Positions 15,746-22,103 of a stretch of DNA of 26,052 nt are shown in pieces. The notes under the pieces were generated by a model, which was not told the origin of the DNA, made no database searches, and saw only the letters and a list, made by a program, of their open reading frames with translations. Every line of letters begins with the position of its first letter. The first letter of the stretch is position 1. The stretch covers positions 1 through 26,052 of the forward strand of contig JAFRBA010000152.1 of the NCBI GenBank assembly GCA_017405115.1. The letters are read 5' to 3'. This DNA is from Kiritimatiellia bacterium. Lineage in GTDB: Bacteria > Verrucomicrobiota > Kiritimatiellia > RFP12 > UBA1067. A program made the position numbers and the translations under genes.

Positions 15746-16447
15746 ATGGCCTCATACAAACGATTCGAGGAGATACCTGTATGGAACCTTGCCATAGACC
15801 TAGCCACTGCCGTCTTTGAGCTCACGTCGCATCCCGCCTTCAAGTACCGCGGCGACCTCGTCAACCAAATCCGCCGTTCCGCGCTCTCTGTGTCCAACAA
15901 CATTGCCGAAGGCTACGAGCGGGGAACGACTGCAGACCTCATCAACTTCCTCTACATCGCGCGAGGCTCCTGCGGCGAGACGCGCTCAATGACGAGGTTC
16001 GCCGCCCGACTCGCGGGAATGGAACCGGAACGCGGCGGAATCGAAAACGTCGCAAGCCTCTGCGAAAGCGTCTCTCGTCAGCTCTTCGGCTGGATAGACG
16101 CCCTCAAGAACACGTCCATAAAAGGCGAACGGCACCTCTCCGACAAAACGCGCACAGACTTCGCGCTTGCCAAGGCCAAAGAGGAGTTCCGCGAGCGCTT
16201 CGGCCCGCAGGCGGCCAATCAGGCGGAGGCCGAAGGACGCTCGGCCGAATTCGCCAAGGCCAGATTCGAAGCCCAGATGGCCATCGAGGACATCAAGCGG
16301 GGAGGCGCCGCCATGACATCGTCCGAGAAGTGTCCGATATGCGGCGGAACGATGGTGAAACGCCATGACCGCGCCGGACACCCCTTCTGGGGATGTGCCA
16401 TGTTTCCGTCTTGCAAAGGCACGCGAAGCTGGACGGCTCCAATGTGA
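15746..16447 (+). CDS. Four-helix-bundle (S23/IVP-like) protein fused to a topoisomerase-type zinc ribbon
   Basis: Of 233 residues, 1-120 form the 23S-rRNA intervening-sequence-protein type helical bundle: IPVWNLAIDLATAVFEL, QIRRSALSVSNNIAEGYER, then FLYIARGSCGET. A charged helical linker (about 130-188) follows. The C-terminus is a zinc ribbon like those of bacterial topoisomerase I: C-P-I-C, then GHPFWGCAMFPSC. The bundle family normally ends near residue 120, so the fusion is unusual. These bundles associate with nucleic acid, and topoisomerase ribbons bind single-stranded DNA, so a nucleic-acid role is likely; the exact function is unknown. AAGGAG lies six bases before the ATG. An internal in-frame ATG at 16313 has GGGGAGG at seven bases and could give a separate 44-residue zinc ribbon. 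Confidence 0.85.
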   Translation: MASYKRFEEIPVWNLAIDLATAVFELTSHPAFKYRGDLVNQIRRSALSVSNNIAEGYERGTTADLINFLYIARGSCGETRSMTRFAARLAGMEPERGGIENVASLCESVSRQLFGWIDALKNTSIKGERHLSDKTRTDFALAKAKEEFRERFGPQAANQAEAEGRSAEFAKARFEAQMAIEDIKRGGAAMTSSEKCPICGGTMVKRHDRAGHPFWGCAMFPSCKGTRSWTAPM

Positions 16448-16601
16448 CAAGCGTCATCATGCGAGCATTAATGTGGAACTTGCCGAAGCACACCGTTCTG
16501 TATCCTTGGAATCTCAGATCTCAGATTCCAGATTCCAGAACACCCTGCCGACTGACGGCGAGCTTAGCGCATATGGAGCACCGTGCATACAGCTATAAAA
16601 T
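16448..16601. other. Intergenic stretch with short ATCTCAGATTCCAG-type repeats
   Basis: No gene is seen. Bases 16508-16540 contain overlapping short repeats (ATCTCAGATCTCAG, then GATTCCAGATTCCAG), distinct from the 41-bp array upstream of the gene. Confidence 0.5.
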
Positions 16602-16751
16602 TATGACTGAGATTATCCATACATCTTTATGACTGAAATTGTCCATGCATCTTTGTGACAAAAATTATCCATACATCTTTATGACTGAGATCATCCATGC
16701 ATCATTATGACTTAAATTATCCTTACATCTTTATGACTGAGATTATCCAAA
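16602..16751. repeat. 26-bp tandem array, about 5.8 copies, with DnaA-box-like nonamers
   Basis: Units start at 16602, 16628, 16654, 16680, 16706 and 16732, exactly 26 bases apart; most begin TATGACTGA. At the same offset in each unit (16613, 16639, 16665, 16691, 16717, 16743) lies a nonamer close to the DnaA-box consensus TTATCCACA. The copies are TTATCCATA (twice), TTATCCAAA, TTATCCTTA, TTGTCCATG and TCATCCATG. The array is AT-rich and non-coding. It lies about 100 bases upstream of the XylR-like regulator. Confidence 0.85.
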
Positions 16752-16780
16752 GCCTAGCACCTCACAAAATGCGATCAATC

Positions 16781-16837
16781 TGCATATGGCATCCATCTCT
16801 CATATGCAATCGTCCCGCATCATCTCTCATATGCAAT
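16781..16837. promoter_or_regulatory. Candidate operator: inverted and direct repeats upstream of the XylR-like gene
   Basis: A 17-base word, CATCTCTCATATGCAAT, occurs at 16794-16810 and again at 16821-16837 (period 27). TGCATATG (16781-16788) and CATATGCA (16801-16808) also form an inverted pair. The second copy ends 14 bases before the start codon, a position suited to autoregulation. No clear -10/-35 pair was found here. Confidence 0.45.
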
Positions 16838-16851
16838 AGGAAATTTGAAAT

Positions 16852-18051
16852 ATGAAACACAAGACCGGACGCAAACGCGTCGTCATCGCGCTAAGAATGG
16901 CCGGCGTCGCCGGACAGGAGAAACTCGCCGGCATCTTCCGCCGCCTGGGAAGCGACCACAACTGGGACATAACGCTTCTTCGCACGGCCCAGGAGTGCAC
17001 CGCCGACCGCATCCGCGCCGCAATCGCGGGCGGCTGCGACGGATTCATAGTCTCGATTCCATCCAGCAGAGCCCCCGGCGGCCTCTCGGACGTCTACGCG
17101 CCGCTCGCAGAATGCGACGTCCCCACGGTCGTCCTCGACATCCACGTCGCCTCGCTCGCCGCGCGCCAGCGCAACATCGTCTTTGTGCGCAACTCGTCGG
17201 ACGAAATCGGCCGCGCCGCGGCAGACCACCTTCTCTCCACGGGGCGCTGCCGCTCGTATGCGTTCATCCACAACCCGGCCGTCATGGAGTGGAGCGTCGA
17301 GAGGTTCCGCGCCTTCAGGGAGTCCCTGGCGGACCGCGACCTGTGGTGCCACGAGCTGGAATCCCCGGAACGCCTCCGCCGCCTCGAGCGTCCGATAGGA
17401 GTCTGCGCCGCGAACGACGACTGCGGATACGACGTGCTGGAATGGTGCCGCGCGCACCGGCTGCGCGTTCCGGAGGACGCCCTGGTGGTGGGCATAAACA
17501 ACGACACCCTGATCTGCGAACACTGCCGCCCGAGGCTCTCTTCCGTGCAGCCGGACTTCGAACAGGAGGGCTTCCTCGCTGCAGACGCGCTCGGACGCCT
17601 CATGTCGTCGGCCGGGCGCGGCATCCCTGCGGACAGCTCCGCCCGTCCGGACCTGCTGGTCGGGGTGAAGGCCGTGGTGCGCAGAGATTCCACGGCGGAG
17701 ATCTCGCAGTCGGGCAAGCTCGTCCAGCGCGCCGTCGCGTACATCCGCCACAACGCGCTGAAGGGAATAGGCGCGGCGGACGTCGTACGCCACCTCGGGT
17801 GCTCCCGTCGCCTTGCCGACCTCAGGTTCCGGGAGCTCCAGGGAACCTCCATAGGCAAGATGCTCATCTCGACGCGCCTCGAGGAAGTGAAGCGGCTCCT
17901 CAGGTCAACCAAGGAGCCCATGGACGCAATCGCCGCGGAATGCGGCTTCGCCAATTCGACCTACCTGAAGAACCTCTTCAAGAAGCGCTTCAACATGACA
18001 ATGCGCGAATACCGCCGATCCATCACAAAGACGGAAGGCGAAAAAAACTGA
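16852..18051 (+). CDS. XylR-type transcription regulator: LacI-like sensor domain plus AraC DNA-binding domain
   Basis: Of 399 residues, 9-275 form a periplasmic-binding-protein-like ligand domain as in LacI/XylR (KRVVIALRMAGVAGQEKLAG, GCDGFIVSIPS, PIGVCAANDDCGYDVLEWC, ALVVGINND). Residues 285-390 form an AraC domain with two helix-turn-helix units (AADVVRHLGCSRRLADLRF and DAIAAECGFANSTYLKNLF, ending FNMTMREYRRS). This order and size match E. coli XylR, which senses xylose and activates xylose genes. The sensor probably detects a sugar made by the xylan enzymes; the exact ligand is inference. AGGA lies 11 bases before the ATG, a weak ribosome site. It stands at the end of the xylan region, transcribed away from it. 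Confidence 0.88.
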   Translation: MKHKTGRKRVVIALRMAGVAGQEKLAGIFRRLGSDHNWDITLLRTAQECTADRIRAAIAGGCDGFIVSIPSSRAPGGLSDVYAPLAECDVPTVVLDIHVASLAARQRNIVFVRNSSDEIGRAAADHLLSTGRCRSYAFIHNPAVMEWSVERFRAFRESLADRDLWCHELESPERLRRLERPIGVCAANDDCGYDVLEWCRAHRLRVPEDALVVGINNDTLICEHCRPRLSSVQPDFEQEGFLAADALGRLMSSAGRGIPADSSARPDLLVGVKAVVRRDSTAEISQSGKLVQRAVAYIRHNALKGIGAADVVRHLGCSRRLADLRFRELQGTSIGKMLISTRLEEVKRLLRSTKEPMDAIAAECGFANSTYLKNLFKKRFNMTMREYRRSITKTEGEKN

Positions 18052-18068
18052 AGGTGATAATTCAACGC

Positions 18069-18108
18069 TTTTCCACCATTCCACTCTTCCACTTTTCCAC
18101 CATTCACG
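18069..18108. repeat. Second TTCCACTCTTCC-type polypyrimidine repeat
   Basis: Related in sequence to 14435-14510. It lies between the convergent ends of the XylR-like gene and tcdA. No standard hairpin terminator was found in this gap. Confidence 0.65.
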
Positions 18109-18130
18109 AAGGTGTCTCATGCCGTGGACC

Positions 18131-18814
18131 TCATGAGGTTATCTTGTCGATGACGCGGGCGGCGAGGCACATGCCGAACGTGGCCGTAACCTGCATGAGG
18201 CTGCCGCGCTCGGCGCAGTCACGCGGCGGCTCCTCGCTCCATACGCACTCGAAGCGCGGCGGATTGCGTCCGCCAGCCCGGAAACGCCGCCTGAGGGCGC
18301 GCGCCAGGCCGTCTCCGACCACCTTGTCGAAGCGCGAGACGCGGACCTTCGTCGGATCGGCCCGAAGCGCCGCGCCCATGCTCGAAACGACGTAGATCCC
18401 CAGCTCTGCGGCCTTCATTATCAGCGCGGCCTTGCAGTCCACGCTGTCGATCGCATCCACGACCGCGTCGAACCCGCCGATGTCCTCGGCGCCGGTGAAG
18501 CGCACAGCCAGCGCCGCGACGTCGCACGAGGGGTTCACCGCCAGAAGGCGCTCGCGCATCGCGTCAACCTTGCGCCGGCCGACCGTCTCCGCCGTGGCCG
18601 GACACTGCCTGTTCAGGTTCGACACCGCGACGACGTCATCGTCCATAACAGCAAGATGCCCAACGCCGGTGCGGACGAGCGCCTCGGCGCACCAGCTGCC
18701 GACGCCTCCTGCGCCGACGACGAGCACCCGCGCATCGGCGAGGCGCCGCATGGCCGCATCGCCCAGCATGGCGGCGGACCGCGAAAAGGCCCCTTCTCCC
18801 ACGGCTTCAGGCAC
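18131..18814 (-). CDS. tcdA: tRNA threonylcarbamoyladenosine dehydratase (TcdA/CsdL, ThiF-E1-like)
   Basis: A 227-residue E1-like enzyme. FSRSAAMLGDAAMRRLADARV matches the TcdA N-terminus. The ATP-binding loop GAGGVG is at 34-39, followed by MDDDVVAVSNLNRQ and DAIDSVDCKAALI. Family role: ATP-dependent cyclisation of t6A to ct6A at tRNA position 37. The GTG at 18814 was chosen because it has GGGGG four bases upstream and leaves the right N-terminal length; the frame stays open through the whole of proC, but that extension is an overlap artefact. It begins 20 bases after the proC stop, so the two are one transcript. It is slightly shorter than E. coli TcdA (268 residues), mainly in the C-terminal part. 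Confidence 0.88.
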   Translation of the reverse strand: MPEAVGEGAFSRSAAMLGDAAMRRLADARVLVVGAGGVGSWCAEALVRTGVGHLAVMDDDVVAVSNLNRQCPATAETVGRRKVDAMRERLLAVNPSCDVAALAVRFTGAEDIGGFDAVVDAIDSVDCKAALIMKAAELGIYVVSSMGAALRADPTKVRVSRFDKVVGDGLARALRRRFRAGGRNPPRFECVWSEEPPRDCAERGSLMQVTATFGMCLAARVIDKITS

Positions 18815-18834
18815 GGAACCCCCGCGCCGCCGCC

Positions 18835-19617
18835 CTACGCCAGCTCCCGCGAGCGCGCGGCGGCCGCGGCGAGCGTGTCGGCGACGATCTTCTTGAACGC
18901 GGGCCTGCCGAGCTTCTTCATGCCGGCGGCGGTCGTGCCGCCCTTCGTGCAGACGCCCTCGATGAACGGACGGAGCTCCATGCCGCTCTCGCGCAGGAAC
19001 TTCGCCGTGCCGTACATCGTCTGCTCGGCAAGCAGACGCGCGACGGACGGCTTCAGGCCGAGCTTCACGCCGCCTTCGGCCATCGCCTCCTCCATGTACG
19101 CGAAATAGGCGGGGCCAGAACCGGAAAGCGCGGTCACCGCGTCGAAGTCGCGCTCCTTCAGGACAACCGTCGCCCCTGCGCCGCCGAGGATCTTCTCGAC
19201 AGCCGCGACGGCGGACTTCGCCGTCTTCGGCGTCGCGCAGATCGCGCACATGCCGGCGTTCGCGCGGAGCGCGAGGTTGGGCATCACGCGGACAAGGCCG
19301 GGCTTGGGGCCGAAAGCGGAGCGCAGCTTGGCGAGCGTCTTGCCGGCCACTATGGAGACGAGAGTCTGGTCCGGCCCGAGCAGAGGCTTCACCTCCGCAG
19401 CGACGGAGTCGACGTCCTGCGGCTTCACCGCGAGGAAGACGAGCTTCGCCTTCTTCGCCACCTCCTTGACGTCGCCGGTCGTCGCGACGCCGTACTTCGA
19501 TGCCAGCTCCGCCGCGCGCTCCGGGATGCGCTCCGCCATCACGACCGACTTCTTGTCCGGAATCGCGGAGAGTATGCCCTCCGCCATCTTGCCTGCGCCG
19601 AAGAAACCAATCTTCAT
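18835..19617 (-). CDS. proC: Pyrroline-5-carboxylate reductase
   Basis: A 260-residue enzyme catalysing the last step of proline synthesis (NAD(P)H-dependent reduction of P5C), cytoplasmic. The Rossmann motif GFFGAGKMAEGIL is at the N-terminus, with VFLAVKPQD, RVMPNLAL and the C-terminal signature region TALSGSGPAYFAYMEE, then VCTKGGTTAAGM. The ATG at 19617 was chosen because MKIGFFG is the normal family start and AGAAGGAGAAGG precedes it; the extension to 19644 (MQQKKEKGN) encodes the ribosome site itself. The leader carries a perfect hairpin at 19641-19673 and a promoter at 19679-19707. tcdA follows in the same transcript. Confidence 0.95.
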   Translation of the reverse strand: MKIGFFGAGKMAEGILSAIPDKKSVVMAERIPERAAELASKYGVATTGDVKEVAKKAKLVFLAVKPQDVDSVAAEVKPLLGPDQTLVSIVAGKTLAKLRSAFGPKPGLVRVMPNLALRANAGMCAICATPKTAKSAVAAVEKILGGAGATVVLKERDFDAVTALSGSGPAYFAYMEEAMAEGGVKLGLKPSVARLLAEQTMYGTAKFLRESGMELRPFIEGVCTKGGTTAAGMKKLGRPAFKKIVADTLAAAAARSRELA

Positions 19618-19640
19618 GTTGCCCTTCTCCTTCTTTTGTT

Positions 19641-19673
19641 GCATGTGGCCCTGCCGTTGTCATCGCCACATGC
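19641..19673. other. Perfect 9-bp hairpin at the 5' end of the proC leader
   Basis: GCATGTGGC (19641-19649) pairs with GCCACATGC (19665-19673) around a 15-base loop. The predicted transcription start falls at about 19672, so the mRNA would begin with this stem, ending about ten bases before the ribosome site. Confidence 0.55.
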
Positions 19674-19678
19674 CTTGA

Positions 19679-19707
19679 ATTATATCAAAAATACCCAGCA
19701 GTGTGTC
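19679..19707 (-). promoter_or_regulatory. Promoter for proC-tcdA
   Basis: On the minus strand TATAAT (19679-19684) with GACACA 17 bases upstream (19702-19707). The -10 is perfect, the -35 is weak. A plus-strand TATAAT at 19715-19720 may serve the recombinase gene but lacks a visible -35. Confidence 0.5.
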
Positions 19708-19758
19708 TTCGCCGTATAATACCCCTTTGCCCCCTAAAGCGGGCAGAAAGGCAAGCAC

Positions 19759-20625
19759 ATGACACCAACGATCTCCCAAGTGATGAAATGCTACCAGGTG
19801 GTGGCGCACACCGAGCGGATGAAAACAGGACGGCCTGGGAACAACACCGTCGCGAACGCCCTTCGCGGCGCGGCAAACGTCTGCCGCGCGGCGGGTATCG
19901 GGCTGGACTCGCCCGTCACCGCGCTCACACGCAGGAAAATCGACGCGGCCCTGGCGGAGTTCATGGGGCGCGGCCTCACGCGCATCTCGGCCTGGAGCTA
20001 CGTCTGCCAGCTGCGCGGCGTGTTCGCAAAGTGGTGCAAGCCATACTACCTTGATGCCGGATGGGACATCCCGCCGCTCGACATGCCGACCTTCCGCGCG
20101 CAGGCTCCGCGCTATGTGCGGCCCTCTTCGGAGATGCTTTCGCGGGTCAAGGCATGGTACAAGAAGCTGACTGGGGAGCACTGGTTCGCTGCGACGATGA
20201 TGCTCGAGTTCGCGATGCGGAACGGCGACGTGCTGCGGCTGAGGGAGGAGAACTTCGTAAAGAAGGACGAAAGGCACTACCTCAACTACACGCCGCACAA
20301 GACCGAACTGTCGTCCGGCCGCCGCGTCTACTGGCCGATACATGAGGACATATGGCGGAAGCTCGAGGACTACGGCGGGGTCCAGTGCCTGGACGTCACG
20401 GATGAGACGTTCGACGACATCAACCGGGAGCTTCGCATGATGGGCTTCAGGGGGAGCAAGGGCGCATACGAGCTTCGGAAGATATGCATCGACCATGTCT
20501 ACCAGAGGTTCGGCGCGGAGATCGCCGTCTCGCTCTCCGGCGACGACATAAAGACCATCACGCGCTACTACGCCGATCCCGCCCAGCCGAACATCGGCGC
20601 CGTCCGCGTCCTGGATCTGCTGTAA
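19759..20625 (+). CDS. Tyrosine recombinase/integrase-like protein with altered catalytic boxes
   Basis: A 288-residue protein with an N-terminal SAM-like core-binding region (about 1-115) and a C-terminal recombinase catalytic fold. Catalytic Arg I is R154 in EFAMRNGDVLRL; K181 sits in the beta-hairpin (HKTELSSGRR); Arg II is R240 in YELRK; the nucleophile is Y270 (or Y271) in TITRYYADP. Two usually conserved histidines are replaced: box HxxR reads Y237-E-L-R, and the LGH position reads L-S-G. Activity is therefore uncertain. AAAGG is eight bases before the ATG. No tRNA or attachment-site repeat was found next to it. It may be a domesticated or decaying integrase at the entry to an accessory stretch. 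Confidence 0.75.
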   Translation: MTPTISQVMKCYQVVAHTERMKTGRPGNNTVANALRGAANVCRAAGIGLDSPVTALTRRKIDAALAEFMGRGLTRISAWSYVCQLRGVFAKWCKPYYLDAGWDIPPLDMPTFRAQAPRYVRPSSEMLSRVKAWYKKLTGEHWFAATMMLEFAMRNGDVLRLREENFVKKDERHYLNYTPHKTELSSGRRVYWPIHEDIWRKLEDYGGVQCLDVTDETFDDINRELRMMGFRGSKGAYELRKICIDHVYQRFGAEIAVSLSGDDIKTITRYYADPAQPNIGAVRVLDLL

Positions 20626-20734
20626 ACCGCCCGCTCTGCTCATTGCGACAGCGTAAAACCAAGATACGCCGTGGAGCAAAAGTCGGTTAGGTTGTATGGT
20701 ACAATTCTAAAGCATCATTTATTATTGTGCAGAA

Positions 20735-20760
20735 CAATTCTAAATGATTGTTTAGAATTG
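20735..20760. promoter_or_regulatory. Operator-like inverted repeat upstream of the DUF4143 gene
   Basis: CAATTCTAAA (20735-20744) and TTTAGAATTG (20751-20760) are perfect 10-base arms with a six-base centre. A third copy of the word (CAATTCTAAA) lies at 20702-20711. The arm ends four bases before the -35 box, a typical repressor position. Confidence 0.6.
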
Positions 20761-20763
20761 CAC

Positions 20764-20793
20764 TTGACGGACTTCGGATAAACATAGTAAAAT
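20764..20793 (+). promoter_or_regulatory. Promoter abutting the DUF4143 start codon (possible leaderless mRNA)
   Basis: TTGACG (20764-20769), an 18-base spacer, then TAAAAT (20788-20793). The expected start of transcription is within about a base or two of the ATG at 20801, and no Shine-Dalgarno sequence is present. Confidence 0.55.
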
Positions 20794-20800
20794 ATGTACC

Positions 20801-22006
20801 ATGAAAAACGTGAGAAGAATTTATGAGACCATCGTTCGGGAACATCTGGGAGTGTATCGCCAGATGGTTTTCCTTTCCGGCCCAAGGCAGGTGGGCAAGA
20901 CTACAATCGCCAAGACATTTGCCTCGGACTACTTGAACTGGGAGGAAAAGGAAACGAGACTGCTTGTTCTCAAAGGTGCAAGGGCCGTCGGTCAGTCTCT
21001 TGCCTTGGATGAACAGGTAAACTCCGGCAAGGTACTTGTATTCGACGAGATCCACCGCTATCAGAAGTGGAAGACCTTTCTCAAGGGATTCTTCGACGTG
21101 TACGAGAAGAGCGTCAGGATATTCGCCACGGGATCTGCCAGGATGGATGTGTACAAGCGAGGCGGCGACAGCATGATGGGGCGCTACTTCCCATACAGAA
21201 TACACCCGTTTTCCGTCGCGGAACTTATGGACTCTTCAATCCCCGACGAAAACCGAATCGTTCGACAGCCGCGAGAACTTGCCGTCTCCGAATGGGACGC
21301 ACTTCTGAAATTCGGGGGATTCCCCGAACCTTTCACGAACAGGCAGACGCGATTCCTCCGCAAGTGGCGTTCGCTTAGGATGGAGCAGCTTTTCTCGCAA
21401 GACATACGCGACTTGACGAAGACGGTGGAGATCGACCAGATAGAAGCGCTTGCGACAATCCTTGCAAACAGGACGGGCGAGCAACTTGTCATGGCTTCAC
21501 TTGCCCACGAAGTCACTGCTAGTGAACCGACGGTCAAGAAATGGGTTTCTGTCTTGAAGTCCCTATACTACGGCTTTACGGTGAAACCCTACTACAAGGA
21601 CATCGAAAGTTCAATACGAAAGACTCCCAAATGGTATTTGCGCGACTGGTCGGGGATATCCGACCCCGGCAAAAGAGCCGAGACATTCGTCGCCTGCCAT
21701 TTGCTCAAAGCCGTTGAGTGCTGGACTGACTTGGGATTTGGCGAGTTTGACCTTTTCTATCTGCGCGACAGAAAGAAGCGAGAGGTTGATTTTCTTGTTG
21801 CGAGGGACAAAAAGCCGTGGTTTCTTGTCGAGGTGAAGAACTCTGCTGAGGCAATCGCCGGCAACCTGTCGTACTTCCAGAAGGTGACGAGCGCAAAGCA
21901 TGCCTTTCAGGTTGTTCTGGACGCAGATTACGACGGCGAAGACTGTTTTCAAAAATCAATTCCATCCGTCGTTCCAGCCCGGACTTTTCTCAGCCAACTG
22001 GTGTGA
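20801..22006 (+). CDS. AAA-type ATPase with DUF4143 domain
   Basis: A 401-residue cytoplasmic protein of the AAA_14 + DUF4143 family. Walker A is GPRQVGKTT (27-35), Walker B is VLVFDEIH (D82, E83), and sensor-like IFATGSAR follows. From about 200 the DUF4143 region includes a winged-helix-like segment (LAHEVTASEPTVKKWVSVLKS). A PD-(D/E)xK-like pair follows: REVDFLVAR and WFLVEVKN. Family function is not settled; members are abundant in anaerobes and archaea and vary between strains, consistent with defence or mobile roles. Base composition is visibly less GC-rich than the xylan genes, suggesting transfer. The start has no ribosome site but lies right after a promoter. Confidence 0.88.
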   Translation: MKNVRRIYETIVREHLGVYRQMVFLSGPRQVGKTTIAKTFASDYLNWEEKETRLLVLKGARAVGQSLALDEQVNSGKVLVFDEIHRYQKWKTFLKGFFDVYEKSVRIFATGSARMDVYKRGGDSMMGRYFPYRIHPFSVAELMDSSIPDENRIVRQPRELAVSEWDALLKFGGFPEPFTNRQTRFLRKWRSLRMEQLFSQDIRDLTKTVEIDQIEALATILANRTGEQLVMASLAHEVTASEPTVKKWVSVLKSLYYGFTVKPYYKDIESSIRKTPKWYLRDWSGISDPGKRAETFVACHLLKAVECWTDLGFGEFDLFYLRDRKKREVDFLVARDKKPWFLVEVKNSAEAIAGNLSYFQKVTSAKHAFQVVLDADYDGEDCFQKSIPSVVPARTFLSQLV

Positions 22007-22048
22007 TTAGCCTAAATTCTTGGAAGAACCCCAAATTCGACAGTTGGT

Positions 22049-22070
22049 TTTCCCGCAGAGGCGCGGAGAA
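22049..22070. repeat. CGCAGAGGCGCGGAGAA intergenic repeat word
   Basis: A single copy of a purine-rich word (CGCAGAGGCGCGGAGAA) that I recognise as a recurrent intergenic word in PVC-type genomes. Only one copy is in this window, so this rests on memory. Confidence 0.35.
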
Positions 22071-22103
22071 TGTTAGATATTTAGGGCGGCTTGTCCCCAA
22101 AGT

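Noticed and set aside
15579..16751. CRISPR array
   Set aside because: The 41-bp and 26-bp units are contiguous tandem repeats without unique spacers, and no cas gene is present.
16602..16751. Calling the 26-bp array the chromosomal origin
   Set aside because: No dnaA, dnaN, gyrase or rep gene is near, and the nonamers are imperfect; kept only as a finding to check.
18131..19669. A single 512-residue fused protein covering proC and tcdA
   Set aside because: Only the part after 18814 resembles a real protein; the rest is the wrong frame of proC, which itself is clearly coding in another frame.
19676..19760. tRNA or attachment site next to the recombinase
   Set aside because: No cloverleaf or duplicated core could be found in the flanks by eye.
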